64,000 nucleotides of DNA from WRMS01 sp038562165. GTDB taxonomy: Bacteria > Bacillota > Peptococcia > DRI-13 > UBA5745. Below are positions 32,405-41,091 of this stretch, piece after piece. The notes beneath the pieces were generated by a model. That model made no database searches and was not told where the DNA came from. It saw nothing but the letters and a program-made list of their open reading frames with translations. The translations under genes were made by a program, and so were the position numbers. Each line of letters opens with the position of its first letter. The stretch's first letter is position 1. Location: the NCBI GenBank assembly GCA_038562165.1, contig JBCFAO010000010.1, positions 29,400 through 93,399 on the forward strand, given 5' to 3'.

Positions 32405-33544
32405 TCAATCCCTTAATTTATAGCCAGACTTATCTTGCCACTTGATATGGTCCTCTATCCCCGAAGTAGCAAACAGTTCTCCGGAGGTGGTTACCCATAT
32501 TGCCTCCAGGTCAGGTATGCTTTCCGCCAGCTCCAAAGCGTCCTGGACCGGCAGGAGAAACAGCAGTGTAGAATAATAGTCGGCCTTAAGACCGTCGGAG
32601 GAGATAGCGGTAACACTATGGCTGTACCATACAGGCCAGCCCTCAACAGGGGATAAAATATGGTGATAGCGGCGGCCCTCTATATCTTCGTAACGCTGAT
32701 AGTCGCCGGAGGTAGCCGCCACCTGTCCCGGCGTCAGTTCAATGGAGGCCAAAAGCTCCTTCGTTTTCAAAGGATCGGTGAGGCCGATTTGCCAAAGGGA
32801 ACCGTCAGGCTTTTGGCCGATAGTCTTAATATTGCCCCCGGCATCAATGATGCCATAAACCGCCGGCCCGGCCTGGGCTAAGATGCGGCCGGCCTCTTCT
32901 ACTGCATAGCCTTTGGCTACAGCCCCATAATCCAGCCCCACACCGGCTAAAGTCAGCCTCATTTTGCCCCCGGCCCAGTCCCTTTCGATATACTCCATAC
33001 CGCTTAAAGCCAAGGCCGCTTCTATCTCTTCCTGCCGGGGCAGCACTTTTGTTTCTCTGACCGTCATCCAAAGATCAATCAGCTTGCCTAATGAAGTATC
33101 CACCAGCCGGGTGGCTGCCGGCAGGACTGCCGCTGCTTCTTGCTCCAGCCGCTCCACTTCCTCCTGAATGGTCAAGGTATCCCGGCTCACTTCCAGCCAC
33201 CTGCCGTCCCCGGCCTGGGCCGCCAACCTCTGGAGATCAGAGCCCTGTGCGGGGTCGTGGCGGTTGGTTTTGACGGCAATTTCCTCCATGCGGTTGAAGG
33301 CTGCCAAAACCAACTGCTCCAGCTCTTCCTGAGAAGGCGGAGCTACCGGTTGGTCCTCCTGGTCCGCTGCCCCCAGCCTGCCGGCCTGGTGGCCGGGTAT
33401 CACCTGCAGCCGTATGGTAACCACCGTATCCATAAGAAAACGGGTGCTGCTAAAAGAGGGAACCTTCGCCCTCTCAGCGCCGCCGCAGGAGATTAGACCC
33501 CCACAAAGTGCAACGCATAAGAAGACAAAGGCCGCCTTTTTCAT
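32405..33544 (-). CDS. apbE: FAD:protein FMN transferase (lipoprotein)
   Basis: About 379 residues. A lipoprotein signal (MKKAAFVFLCVALCGGLISC) favours the start at 33544 rather than 14 codons upstream. The ApbE domain has FSSTRFLMDTVVTIRL, AVAKGYAVEEAGRIL, IDAGGNIKTIG and HHILSP. The enzyme splits FAD and attaches FMN to Thr in RnfG and RnfD. Its position directly after rnfB fits flavinylation of this Rnf complex. A linker near residues 70-90 (acidic and proline-rich) is longer than usual. Confidence 0.93.
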   Translation of the reverse strand: MKKAAFVFLCVALCGGLISCGGAERAKVPSFSSTRFLMDTVVTIRLQVIPGHQAGRLGAADQEDQPVAPPSQEELEQLVLAAFNRMEEIAVKTNRHDPAQGSDLQRLAAQAGDGRWLEVSRDTLTIQEEVERLEQEAAAVLPAATRLVDTSLGKLIDLWMTVRETKVLPRQEEIEAALALSGMEYIERDWAGGKMRLTLAGVGLDYGAVAKGYAVEEAGRILAQAGPAVYGIIDAGGNIKTIGQKPDGSLWQIGLTDPLKTKELLASIELTPGQVAATSGDYQRYEDIEGRRYHHILSPVEGWPVWYSHSVTAISSDGLKADYYSTLLFLLPVQDALELAESIPDLEAIWVTTSGELFATSGIEDHIKWQDKSGYKLRD

Positions 33545-33599
33545 GTATGTTTTTGTATCGCTGCTAGAACCTTTAATGGCAGTCATGAACCCGCCGCCC

Positions 33600-34502
33600 T
33601 TAGCTGACTTTGCTGCCGCAGCCTTCCTGGAGGGGGCAATTGGAGCAGCCGCCTTCCAAGGGCTGGTTTTTTTCGCAGACGACTAATTGAGGATCGATGG
33701 GCGGATCCAGATGGATGCTCTTTCTGGGGCATTTCTCCACACAGATGCCGCAATTGACACATTTGGAGTAATCGATCATAGACACGCTGCCGACCTTGTT
33801 GTCAATGAGCTGTATGGCTCCTTCCGGACAGGATCTGACACAAATGCCGCAGCTGATGCAGGAAACGTTGCAGGCCTCCCGGGCAATCTTGCCTTTATCC
33901 CGGTTATTGCAGCGAACGTGGACTTGCTTATCAATAGGCACAATACTGAGTACCTTCTGGGGACATTGGTTGGCGCAAAGGCCGCAGCCTGTACAGAGAG
34001 AAGTATCTACCACAGGCAAACGGTTTTCGCCGATGGTCATGGCCCCAAAGGGACAGACCCTCACACAGGAGCCCAAGCCGATACAGCCGTAATAGCAATA
34101 GCTGGGGCCGCCGAATTGGGTCACCGCCAAATGGCAGTCAATAACTCCCTTGTATTCGTACTTTGCTTTGGCGTTATCAAAGGTGCCGTTGCAATGGAGC
34201 TGGGCCACCTCCCGGATCTTCCCTGCCACCGGCTCCTGGCCCATGATCTTGGCAATTTCCGCCGCTACCTTGTCTTTGCCGGGAATACAGGCATTAAGAG
34301 GAGCCCCGGCATTGACGATGGCGTCGGCTAAACCGGCACAGCCGGGAAAGCCGCAGGCGCCGCAGTTGGCCCCCGGCAGCACCTCAATGATGGCCTCAAC
34401 TCTGGAGTCTGTCTCTACCGCCAGTTTTTTGGAGGCAAAGGCCAGTACAGCACCGAAAGCCCCTCCCAAAACGGCTAAAATGACAACTGCATTTACTATC
34501 AT
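33600..34502 (-). CDS. rnfB: Rnf complex subunit B (ferredoxin-type)
   Basis: A 300-residue peripheral iron-sulfur subunit. It has an N-terminal hydrophobic helix, then the CGACGFPGCAG cluster-binding domain, and four further ferredoxin-like cysteine groups (SCVRVCPFG, CTGCGLCANQCP, CISCGICVRSCP, CVNCGICVEKCP). It accepts electrons from reduced ferredoxin. After the last cluster is a short tail, CSNCPLQEGC, adding four cysteines not typical of RnfB. AAGGAAGG precedes the ATG. Confidence 0.96.
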   Translation of the reverse strand: MIVNAVVILAVLGGAFGAVLAFASKKLAVETDSRVEAIIEVLPGANCGACGFPGCAGLADAIVNAGAPLNACIPGKDKVAAEIAKIMGQEPVAGKIREVAQLHCNGTFDNAKAKYEYKGVIDCHLAVTQFGGPSYCYYGCIGLGSCVRVCPFGAMTIGENRLPVVDTSLCTGCGLCANQCPQKVLSIVPIDKQVHVRCNNRDKGKIAREACNVSCISCGICVRSCPEGAIQLIDNKVGSVSMIDYSKCVNCGICVEKCPRKSIHLDPPIDPQLVVCEKNQPLEGGCSNCPLQEGCGSKVS

Positions 34503-34548
34503 GAATAGGTTCCTTCCTTTCTGGGAACTAACGCTTGCACATCACCCA

Positions 34549-35124
34549 TTAAATCATGCCGGTAAAGCCCACAAAAGCCAGAGCCATGGAGCTGGCCACA
34601 AAAAATACGATGGGCAAGCCCTTCATGGACTCCGGCAGCTCCGCCTCTTCCAGCCGTACCCGGATTCCCGCCATCAGCACCATGGCCAGCAAGAAACCGG
34701 CGGAATTGGCAAAGGCATTGACGATTGTATGGAAAAGCCCGTAACCGTCTTGAATATTAACCAAGGCTATACCCAGGATGGCACAGTTTGTAGTAATCAA
34801 GGGTAAATAGACGCCCATGGACTTATATAAGCTGGGGATATTCTTTTTGAGAAACATCTCCAAAAGCTGTACTAATGCGGCAATAGTCAAAATAAAAGCA
34901 ATGGTCCTTAAATATTCCAGGTCAAAACGCACCAGTAAAAACTCATTAACCAGCCAGGTAATGGAGGAGGACAGGATCATGACGAACATGACGGAAAAGC
35001 CCATACCCACCGCGCTTTTAATGTCTTTTGACACGCCCAGGAAAGGGCAAATGCCTAAAAACTGAGCTAATACGATATTGGAAATAAAGATGGAGCCAAA
35101 AATTATGGCAAAGGTCTGTCCCAT
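34549..35124 (-). CDS. rnfA: Rnf complex subunit A
   Basis: A 191-residue membrane subunit with six hydrophobic segments. It shares the paired motif NIVLAQFLGICPFLGVS and TNCAILGIAL with RnfE, the inverted-topology partner. RnfA and RnfE together hold the membrane [2Fe-2S] cluster in the ferredoxin:NAD+ pathway that pumps Na+ or H+. It starts one base after rnfE ends. Confidence 0.97.
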   Translation of the reverse strand: MGQTFAIIFGSIFISNIVLAQFLGICPFLGVSKDIKSAVGMGFSVMFVMILSSSITWLVNEFLLVRFDLEYLRTIAFILTIAALVQLLEMFLKKNIPSLYKSMGVYLPLITTNCAILGIALVNIQDGYGLFHTIVNAFANSAGFLLAMVLMAGIRVRLEEAELPESMKGLPIVFFVASSMALAFVGFTGMI

Positions 35125-35125
35125 A

Positions 35126-35743
35126 TTAGATCACCTCACCTTTCTTAACCTTGGCTTTTCTGTTTTTCAGGAAGGCAAAGGCGGCAAAGAGAAAGCCCAT
35201 GGTAATAAAAGCGCCGGCCGGCAGAATCATCACCAGCACAGGCTGAAAATTGCTGCCAAAAAGCTCTACGCCCATAAAGGAACCGGAACCCAGAATCTCT
35301 CTGATCGTAGAAATCAGCAGGATAGCAATGGAATAGCCGATGCCCATGCCAAGGCCGTCCATAATGGAAGGCAGTGGCTTGTTTTTGCCGGCGAAGGCTT
35401 CCGCCCGGCCCAGGATAATGCAATTGACCACAATCAGAGGAATAAAAATGCCCAGAGCCGAATAAAGAGCCGGCGAAAAGGCGTTCATGATCATTTCCAC
35501 CAAGGTTACAAAAGAAGCAATAACTACAATATATACAGGAATTCGGATATCGGCAGGTACGTATTTGCGCAAAAGGGAAATACACAAGTTGGAGCAAATC
35601 AGTACGGCAGAAAAAGCCACACCCATGCCCAGGGCATTATCTACCGAGGTAGTTACCGCCAGGGAGGGACAAGTGCCTAATACTTGTACAAATAAAGGGT
35701 TTTCTGCAATGATACCCTTTCGTAATTCACCAAATAAACTCAC
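35126..35743 (-). CDS. rnfE: Rnf complex subunit E
   Basis: A 205-residue membrane subunit. NPLFVQVLGTCPSLAVT and VNCIILGRAEAFA are the RnfE/NqrD signatures, and the cysteines in the two motifs are candidates for the intramembrane cluster. It starts at GTG with GAGGAGG upstream. Confidence 0.97.
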   Translation of the reverse strand: MSLFGELRKGIIAENPLFVQVLGTCPSLAVTTSVDNALGMGVAFSAVLICSNLCISLLRKYVPADIRIPVYIVVIASFVTLVEMIMNAFSPALYSALGIFIPLIVVNCIILGRAEAFAGKNKPLPSIMDGLGMGIGYSIAILLISTIREILGSGSFMGVELFGSNFQPVLVMILPAGAFITMGFLFAAFAFLKNRKAKVKKGEVI

Positions 35744-35758
35744 GGAAATTCCTCCTCT

Positions 35759-36325
35759 CTAGTTGCTGCCGTAAATGGCGGTAAAATCTGCTCTGGCTGC
35801 ATTTACGCCGTCGGCAACGGCCTTCGTGGTGATAGTGGCTGCCGTTATGGCTTGAATTTCATCGGCTGCTTCAGTCTCCACTTTCACGACTTTCAGATCG
35901 CTGGCCGCGGTTTTATCCTGGAAGCGTTCTGTAAACCAGGACTGCACGCAATTAGCGCCTAAGCCGGGAGTTTCCGCCTGATTCAAAATTTTGATGCCCG
36001 TAATCTTTTGGCCGGCAATATCAAAGCCCACTAGAATTTTCATTGCACCGCCGTAGCCTTTAGGTGTAACAATATACAGAACCCCTGCCGTATCCTGGCC
36101 TTTTTTGGCAAGGATTACGCTTTCGATGGTTTCACTGTCGCTTTGGTCTGACAAAGCTTCATATTCATCGGCGCCGGGATAGATTTCGCCATAGCCCTGC
36201 CGAAGTCTCTCTTCCTCTTGTATGGCAATGACGGGAGCGGTGATGCCGTTGACGTAACCGATGGCCAGGCCTGCAACACCGGTAACCACAAGCAAAAACA
36301 CTGTCAGCTTAATAATCTTATTCAT
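35759..36325 (-). CDS. rnfG: Rnf complex subunit G (FMN-carrying)
   Basis: A 188-residue protein with one N-terminal membrane helix and an external FMN-binding domain (ETPGLGANC). The flavinylation site reads ITAATITTKAV, where most homologues have SGAT or TGAT before the next residue; the Gly is replaced by Ala, and the acceptor Thr is retained. Its ATG overlaps the rnfD stop by four bases. Confidence 0.95.
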   Translation of the reverse strand: MNKIIKLTVFLLVVTGVAGLAIGYVNGITAPVIAIQEEERLRQGYGEIYPGADEYEALSDQSDSETIESVILAKKGQDTAGVLYIVTPKGYGGAMKILVGFDIAGQKITGIKILNQAETPGLGANCVQSWFTERFQDKTAASDLKVVKVETEAADEIQAITAATITTKAVADGVNAARADFTAIYGSN

Positions 36326-37335
36326 GCGGGTTTACCTTCCTTTCCGCTGCCGCCGTAGATTCTGCCCTTGGTGTAACGATCGATCATCGGCGTCAGGATA
36401 TTCATCAGCAGGATGGAATAGCAAACGCCTTCGGCTAAACCGCCAAAGAAGCGAATCAGACAGGTCAAAATACCCAGACCTAAACCAAAAACCAGACGGC
36501 CTTTCTTCGTTACCGGGCTGGTAACCCAGTCGGTAGCCATAAAGAAAGCGCCCAGCATCAAACCGCCGGAAGATAGCTGATAGATAGGATACATCATGCC
36601 GTAGCCTTTAACTGTACCAAATACGGTAGTCAGCACTAAAACCGTGCCCAGATAGGCCGTAGGAATCCGCCAGTCTACATGCTTGCGGAAAATCAGGAAG
36701 AGTCCTCCCAGCAAAATAGCGATAACGCTGGTCTCGCCGATACAGCCTCCCACCTGGCCGATAATAACCTGGCCTAAGGCGGGCAGTTGATCCATGCCGC
36801 CGGTTTTCATTAAAGCCATAGGGGTAGCCGAGGTGGTAGCATCCACCAATGCAGGAGTGGCCATGGTGGAGGCATTGGCCAGCATGCCTCTGGCCGGAGA
36901 CCAGGTGGTCATCTGAACCGGGAAGGACGCTACCAGGATAGCCCGGCCAATGTGGGCAGGATTAAAAATATTCTGTCCCAAGCCGCCAAAAACCTGTTTG
37001 CCGATAACGATAGCAAAGGCGCCGCCTAAAAAAGCAATCCACAAAGGCAAGGCCGGCGGCAGGCACAAGGCCAGCAATAAGCCGGTGATCACAGCGCTGC
37101 CGTCTTTCAAGGTGACAGGTTTGGACATCATGCGGCGGCAGAGATACTCGGAAGCCAAAGCGCCTGCTATACATAAAATCATGACAAGAAGAGCCTGCAG
37201 GCCAAAAAACCAGATACCCGCCGCAGCCGCCGGCAAACAAGCCAGGGCCACTTCCTTCATGGCCTGCTCCGTGGTATAGCGGCTATGAAAATGGGGGGAC
37301 GAAGATAAAATAAGTGGTTTAGTGATATTCTCCAT
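36322..37335 (-). CDS. rnfD: Rnf complex subunit D
   Basis: A 337-residue membrane subunit with about nine or ten hydrophobic segments. The N-terminus SSSPHFHSRYTTEQAM and the FMN site VDATTSATPMALMK are diagnostic; the Thr in SAT is the expected acceptor for ApbE-attached FMN. It pairs with RnfG in electron transfer and ion pumping. Confidence 0.96.
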   Translation of the reverse strand: MENITKPLILSSSPHFHSRYTTEQAMKEVALACLPAAAAGIWFFGLQALLVMILCIAGALASEYLCRRMMSKPVTLKDGSAVITGLLLALCLPPALPLWIAFLGGAFAIVIGKQVFGGLGQNIFNPAHIGRAILVASFPVQMTTWSPARGMLANASTMATPALVDATTSATPMALMKTGGMDQLPALGQVIIGQVGGCIGETSVIAILLGGLFLIFRKHVDWRIPTAYLGTVLVLTTVFGTVKGYGMMYPIYQLSSGGLMLGAFFMATDWVTSPVTKKGRLVFGLGLGILTCLIRFFGGLAEGVCYSILLMNILTPMIDRYTKGRIYGGSGKEGKPA

Positions 37336-37418
37336 TTCTGTTGACCATTCCTTTCTACAGCAAAGGTATTAAAAGGTATTCATAATGCCCGGGTTATCGC
37401 CCGAAGAACTTTCCCGGG

Positions 37419-38783
37419 CTATACCAGGAAGGGATTGACCGCACCATTGCCGTCTTTGCTCATGACATACTGCTTAGCCAGGCGGATATATTGCACCAGC
37501 GGAATCATGCTGGGGCAGACGTAGCTGCAGCAGCCGCATTCCATACAGCTGGTGATATCGTATTCCTTGGCCCTGTCCCAATCGCTTTTTTTGGCCGCTT
37601 TCATCAAGGTAGTAGGCTCTAAGCGCATAGGGCAGGCGTCAACGCAGCGGGCACAGCGGACGCAGGGTCCTTCCGTCTCCCGTTTGAGGACGTGGGATTC
37701 TTCATTAAACACCAAAATACCCGAGGTACCCTTCATCACAGGAATGGCCGTGGAATATACGGCAAAACCCATCATGGGACCACCGGAAATAATTTTTACG
37801 GTCTCGCCAATCACGCCGCCGCTCTGAGCAATAATATCCTCGTACAAAGTACCGATTCTGACCCGGTAATTCATGGGTCTGTTTATGGCATTGCCGTTTA
37901 AGGTGACAATACGGTCGATCAGAGGCTTCTCCCATTCCACGGCGTCGGCGATGGCCGCCGCTGTAGCCACGTTGTTTACCAAAACCCCCACATCAATAGG
38001 TAGTCCTCCGGGAGGCACTTCCTTGCCGGTAATGGCATTAATTAATTGCTTCTCCGAACCTTGGGGGTATTTTTCCATGCAAACCACGGTTTCAATCTGG
38101 GGCTCGTTTTCCGTCAGCTTAATCATCAGCTCAAAGGCGTCCATCTTATTTTCCTCAATGGCAATAACGCCCCGCTGGCAATCGGTCATCCGCAGCAAGT
38201 ACTTTAATCCGGAAATGATTTTCTCCGGCTGCTCCAGCATTAAACGGTGATCCGCCGTCAAAAAAGGCTCACACTCAATACCATTTAAAATAATGACCTC
38301 TACCTTTTTGCCGTCCTGAGGAACAACATACTTTACATGGGAAGGAAAGGTGGCGCCCCCCATGCCCACGACTCCCGCCTCCAAAACTTTTGCCTGTAAG
38401 GCAGCCTTGTCCATGGCATTCACTGTGTCCCGGGGCAATTGGCGCAGCGGCGTCAGCCACTCATCCCGAAAATCGTTTTCAATCACTATGGTGTCTACCA
38501 TGCGTCCATTAGGAATAGGCATCCGGTGAATAGCCACTACCTTGCCGCTGACGCTGGCGTGGGCCGGTACGCTGACGAAGCCCTGGGACTCAGCTACCTT
38601 CTGCCCCATCTTTACTTCTTCCCCTATTTCCACCAAAGGGCGGGAGGGGGCTCCTATATGCATGGACATAGGGATATAAGCCCGGGCCGGAGCTTCTGCC
38701 GCTACCGTTTCCAGGCTGTTGGTAAATCCCTTATAATCAATGATATGGGTACCGCCGGGGAAAGTCTTTCTCTCGTACTTCAC
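37419..38783 (-). CDS. rnfC: Rnf complex subunit C (NADH-binding)
   Basis: About 454 residues; first gene of the Rnf operon. The NuoF-like nucleotide/flavin domain has GVVGMGGATFPSHVK and LNGIECEPFLTADH. Two [4Fe-4S] motifs, CVRCARCVDACP and CMECGCCSYVCP, lie near the C-terminus. It passes electrons to NAD+. The ATG of the longest reading touches the ribosome binding site AAGGAGG with no gap; the GTG two codons later has normal spacing and is preferred. Confidence 0.94.
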   Translation of the reverse strand: MKYERKTFPGGTHIIDYKGFTNSLETVAAEAPARAYIPMSMHIGAPSRPLVEIGEEVKMGQKVAESQGFVSVPAHASVSGKVVAIHRMPIPNGRMVDTIVIENDFRDEWLTPLRQLPRDTVNAMDKAALQAKVLEAGVVGMGGATFPSHVKYVVPQDGKKVEVIILNGIECEPFLTADHRLMLEQPEKIISGLKYLLRMTDCQRGVIAIEENKMDAFELMIKLTENEPQIETVVCMEKYPQGSEKQLINAITGKEVPPGGLPIDVGVLVNNVATAAAIADAVEWEKPLIDRIVTLNGNAINRPMNYRVRIGTLYEDIIAQSGGVIGETVKIISGGPMMGFAVYSTAIPVMKGTSGILVFNEESHVLKRETEGPCVRCARCVDACPMRLEPTTLMKAAKKSDWDRAKEYDITSCMECGCCSYVCPSMIPLVQYIRLAKQYVMSKDGNGAVNPFLV

Positions 38784-38817
38784 AAACATCCTCCTTGCTG
38801 GCTAAGATATAAAAAAC

Positions 38818-39288
38818 TTAAGATTCTAAATAAACCACCTCAAACAACCATTTTCCCTCTTTTCTTTTTAAAAAACCTAAGGTAATGGGATAGTGAAAGC
38901 GCCTGGGGCCTATGCTGCCGGGATCTACATATAATACGCCGTCTTTTTCCCGGCAGGACCACTGATGGGTATGGCCGCTAACCACTATCTTGACATCGCA
39001 GGAGGCAGGCACAATATCCAAGTCGCTTATCTTATGCACCATATATATATGATCTCCCGCCGCCGTCACAAGCTGCCTTAAAGGCCAGCCGCAGTCTCTG
39101 GGGTCATTATTGCCCCGCACTGCATAAAATGGTGCAATTTGCGACAGTTGATCAGGAATCCTTTGGGAACAAATATCTCCTGCATGAAGGATCAAGTCCA
39201 CACCTTGCAAGCGGTCAACCGCCGATTGCCGCAAAAGCCCATGGGTATCGGAAATTACACCGATAGTAACTTCTGAATGTTCGATCAT
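38818..39288 (-). CDS. YfcE/MJ0936-family metallophosphoesterase
   Basis: A 156-residue calcineurin-like phosphoesterase. Metal ligands are in VISDTHG, HAGDI, GNND and SGHTHQW; a conserved VDPGSIGPRR follows. Members act on small phosphodiesters; the natural substrate is unknown. It precedes the Rnf operon on the same strand with only 29 bp between, so a shared transcript is possible. AAAGGTG precedes the ATG. Confidence 0.93.
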   Translation of the reverse strand: MIEHSEVTIGVISDTHGLLRQSAVDRLQGVDLILHAGDICSQRIPDQLSQIAPFYAVRGNNDPRDCGWPLRQLVTAAGDHIYMVHKISDLDIVPASCDVKIVVSGHTHQWSCREKDGVLYVDPGSIGPRRFHYPITLGFLKRKEGKWLFEVVYLES

Positions 39289-39486
39289 TCATCACCTTTC
39301 ATGCATAATTCTTTTATTAGCTTAAGTTAAAAAAACCACAGACCATTTATTATTATAACTCATATTTTCAGAAAAGAAATAGGTATTTTATTGGGATGGT
39401 AAAAAAAATTATGCAATTTCGTGAAAAAAAACACAATCTAAATGTGAAAAAATACACATAAGCTGTATGAAAAAACAACAAAAAAA

Positions 39487-39506
39487 CCCACCTTTTACAA
39501 GGTGGG
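39487..39506 (-). terminator. Intrinsic terminator of tRNA-Val
   Basis: On the minus strand CCCACCTT, a 4-nt loop and AAGGTGGG are followed by seven Ts. It begins 11 bp after the tRNA. Confidence 0.9.
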
Positions 39507-39517
39507 TTTTAGCGATA

Positions 39518-39591
39518 TGGGCGGTAATGGAATCGAACCATCGACCCCTACGATGTCAACGTAGTACTCTAACCAGCTGAGCTAACCGCCC
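39518..39591 (-). tRNA. tRNA-Val (anticodon GAC)
   Basis: A 74-nt cloverleaf on the minus strand. The acceptor arms GGGCGGT and ACCGCCC pair, the D arm has AGCTCAGCTGGTTAGAG, and the anticodon stem CTACG/CGTAG encloses TTGACAT (anticodon GAC). The T arm is GATGGTTCGATTCCATT. The CCA end is not encoded. It has its own promoter and terminator. Confidence 0.95.
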
Positions 39592-39606
39592 GAATCAACG
39601 AGATTG

Positions 39607-39636
39607 ATTATACCAAAACCCGGGGCTATATGTCAA
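39607..39636 (-). promoter_or_regulatory. Consensus promoter for tRNA-Val
   Basis: On the minus strand a perfect TTGACA (39636-39631), an 18-bp spacer and a perfect TATAAT (39612-39607). Confidence 0.85.
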
Positions 39637-39700
39637 TAGTTATAGTTTTTATTCCTTTGTGGCAAACTACAGCCATCTCATGCGGAAGGAAGGTAAGCAA

Positions 39701-40687
39701 ATGAAAGCTCATCCACCTGTTTCATTATCCGATATCAAGCCTGATCTGGCCATAGAAGCCCATGAAATGTTTCAGGGTCAACACGAAGGCGAGATACCCG
39801 GCGTATCTTTAGTTAAAGAAAATTTTTCCTTAGGCTGCCGCTCAACCATTAAAGTATTGGACGACCAGGGAGCCCAGGCGATGGGAAAACCTATAGGCAC
39901 CTATATCACTATTGAGGCTCCTACCATTCTCGACTCGGACCGCAGTGACCATGAGCCGGTGGTGGAAGCCTTAGTCAAAGCTTTAAAAGAAATTTTGCCG
40001 GATAAGGAGCAATATACTATTTTAGTTGCCGGCCTGGGCAATGCCCGCAGCACCCCGGACGCCTTAGGCCCTATGGTTACCAGCCGCCTGGTAGCCACCC
40101 GCTATCTCTTTACATTAAACGATCCCGCTATGACCGAAGGTTTACGCAGTGTATCAATTATTACACCTGGCGTTACCGGCGTCACCGGGGTGGAAACTGC
40201 TGAAATTCTGGAAGGCCTGATTAGCCAAATGCAGCCGGACTGCTTAATTTGTATCGATGCCTTGGCCGCCGGAGAATTATCCCGCCTGCATAATACCATA
40301 CAATTATCGGATACGGGTATTCATCCCGGCAGCGGTATCGGCAATATGCGCAAACGGATTAATAAAGAAACCGTGGGCATACCTGTTTTAGCCATCGGCG
40401 TGCCAACGGTAGTTCAAGCAGGCATCATTGCCAATAAAGCCTTAACCATTCTTACGGACCGGCTGGAACATACCGGTGACAAATCCTCCATGCCTTTGCT
40501 GATTACCCAAAAGCAACGGGAAGAAGTGATCAATGAAATTTTGCAGCCCTTCGGCGGCTCCTTGATGGTCACCCCTAAAGAAATCGATGAGCAGGTTGAC
40601 CATACGGCGCAAATTATAGCCAAAGCCATAACTCTAGCCGTTCATCCCGGCCTGGAACCTGAAGATCTGGAATACTTTTTGCACTAG
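39701..40687 (+). CDS. gpr: Germination protease GPR
   Basis: A 328-residue spore protease that degrades acid-soluble spore proteins at germination. Motifs include LVAGLGNARSTPDALGP, SIITPGVTGVTGVET, IDALAAGELSRL and GSGIGNMRKRI. The zymogen removes a short propeptide; the segment DLAIEA near residue 18 resembles its target sequence. The ATG at 39701 follows AAGGAAGGT, so the 14-residue longer reading from a GTG is rejected. Convergent with its likely substrate gene, sasp. A forespore promoter was not identified with confidence. Confidence 0.95.
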   Translation: MKAHPPVSLSDIKPDLAIEAHEMFQGQHEGEIPGVSLVKENFSLGCRSTIKVLDDQGAQAMGKPIGTYITIEAPTILDSDRSDHEPVVEALVKALKEILPDKEQYTILVAGLGNARSTPDALGPMVTSRLVATRYLFTLNDPAMTEGLRSVSIITPGVTGVTGVETAEILEGLISQMQPDCLICIDALAAGELSRLHNTIQLSDTGIHPGSGIGNMRKRINKETVGIPVLAIGVPTVVQAGIIANKALTILTDRLEHTGDKSSMPLLITQKQREEVINEILQPFGGSLMVTPKEIDEQVDHTAQIIAKAITLAVHPGLEPEDLEYFLH

Positions 40688-40734
40688 GAACCTCTTGGTT
40701 ATTTATTCGAAGCACAAGTTGAACTATAAAGAAA

Positions 40735-40777
40735 GGCGCCCCTTTGAATCCGGCATATTGCGATTCACAGGGGCGCC
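40735..40777. terminator. Stem-loop between gpr and sasp
   Basis: GGCGCCCCT (40735-40743) and AGGGGCGCC (40769-40777) pair perfectly, extended by GAATC with GATTC. It serves two convergent genes. Confidence 0.75.
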
Positions 40778-40800
40778 CCATTTATACAATTAATATCTGT

Positions 40801-41010
40801 TTATTTGCTGCCGCCTGCTAATTGCTGCTCAGCATAAGAAATCAGCTTTTTCGTCATATAACCGCCTACATAGCCGTTTTGACGGGAGGACAAATCACCT
40901 TTATCCATGGAGCTGTAGTTAGTGATACCCAGCTCGGAAGCTGTTTCGTTTTTCATCTGGTCAAGAGCCTGGCGAGCACCCTGCACAACGATTTTATTAC
41001 TTCTAGCCAC
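40801..41010 (-). CDS. Alpha/beta-type small acid-soluble spore protein
   Basis: A 69-residue DNA-binding spore protein. The core ARQALDQMKNETASELGI and the second conserved block GGYMTKKLISYAEQQL are clear. It coats and protects forespore DNA and is an amino-acid store. The GPR cleavage region reads NETASELG, with Thr where Ile, Phe or Val is usual. The GTG at 41010 is used because AAGGAGG is eight bases upstream; the next GTG upstream overlaps the ribosome binding site. A forespore-type promoter lies at 41041-41070. Confidence 0.96.
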   Translation of the reverse strand: MARSNKIVVQGARQALDQMKNETASELGITNYSSMDKGDLSSRQNGYVGGYMTKKLISYAEQQLAGGSK

Positions 41011-41040
41011 AATGTTCACCTCCTTTTAGTTCGGTGACAT

Positions 41041-41070
41041 TATTATGCTTCGTTTTTCCGCTCTTTATTA
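41041..41070 (-). promoter_or_regulatory. Candidate SigG/SigF promoter of the sasp gene
   Basis: On the minus strand TAATA (41070-41066), an 18-bp spacer and CATAATA (41047-41041), matching the forespore pattern xxATR then CATWHTA. SigG itself is encoded about 2 kb upstream. Confidence 0.65.
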
Positions 41071-41091
41071 GCTCAACTTTTGCTATTATTG

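Noticed and set aside
33687..34806. Plus-strand ORFs of more than 200 residues opposite rnfB and rnfA
   Set aside because: They are antisense to well-conserved Rnf subunits and have no recognisable features.
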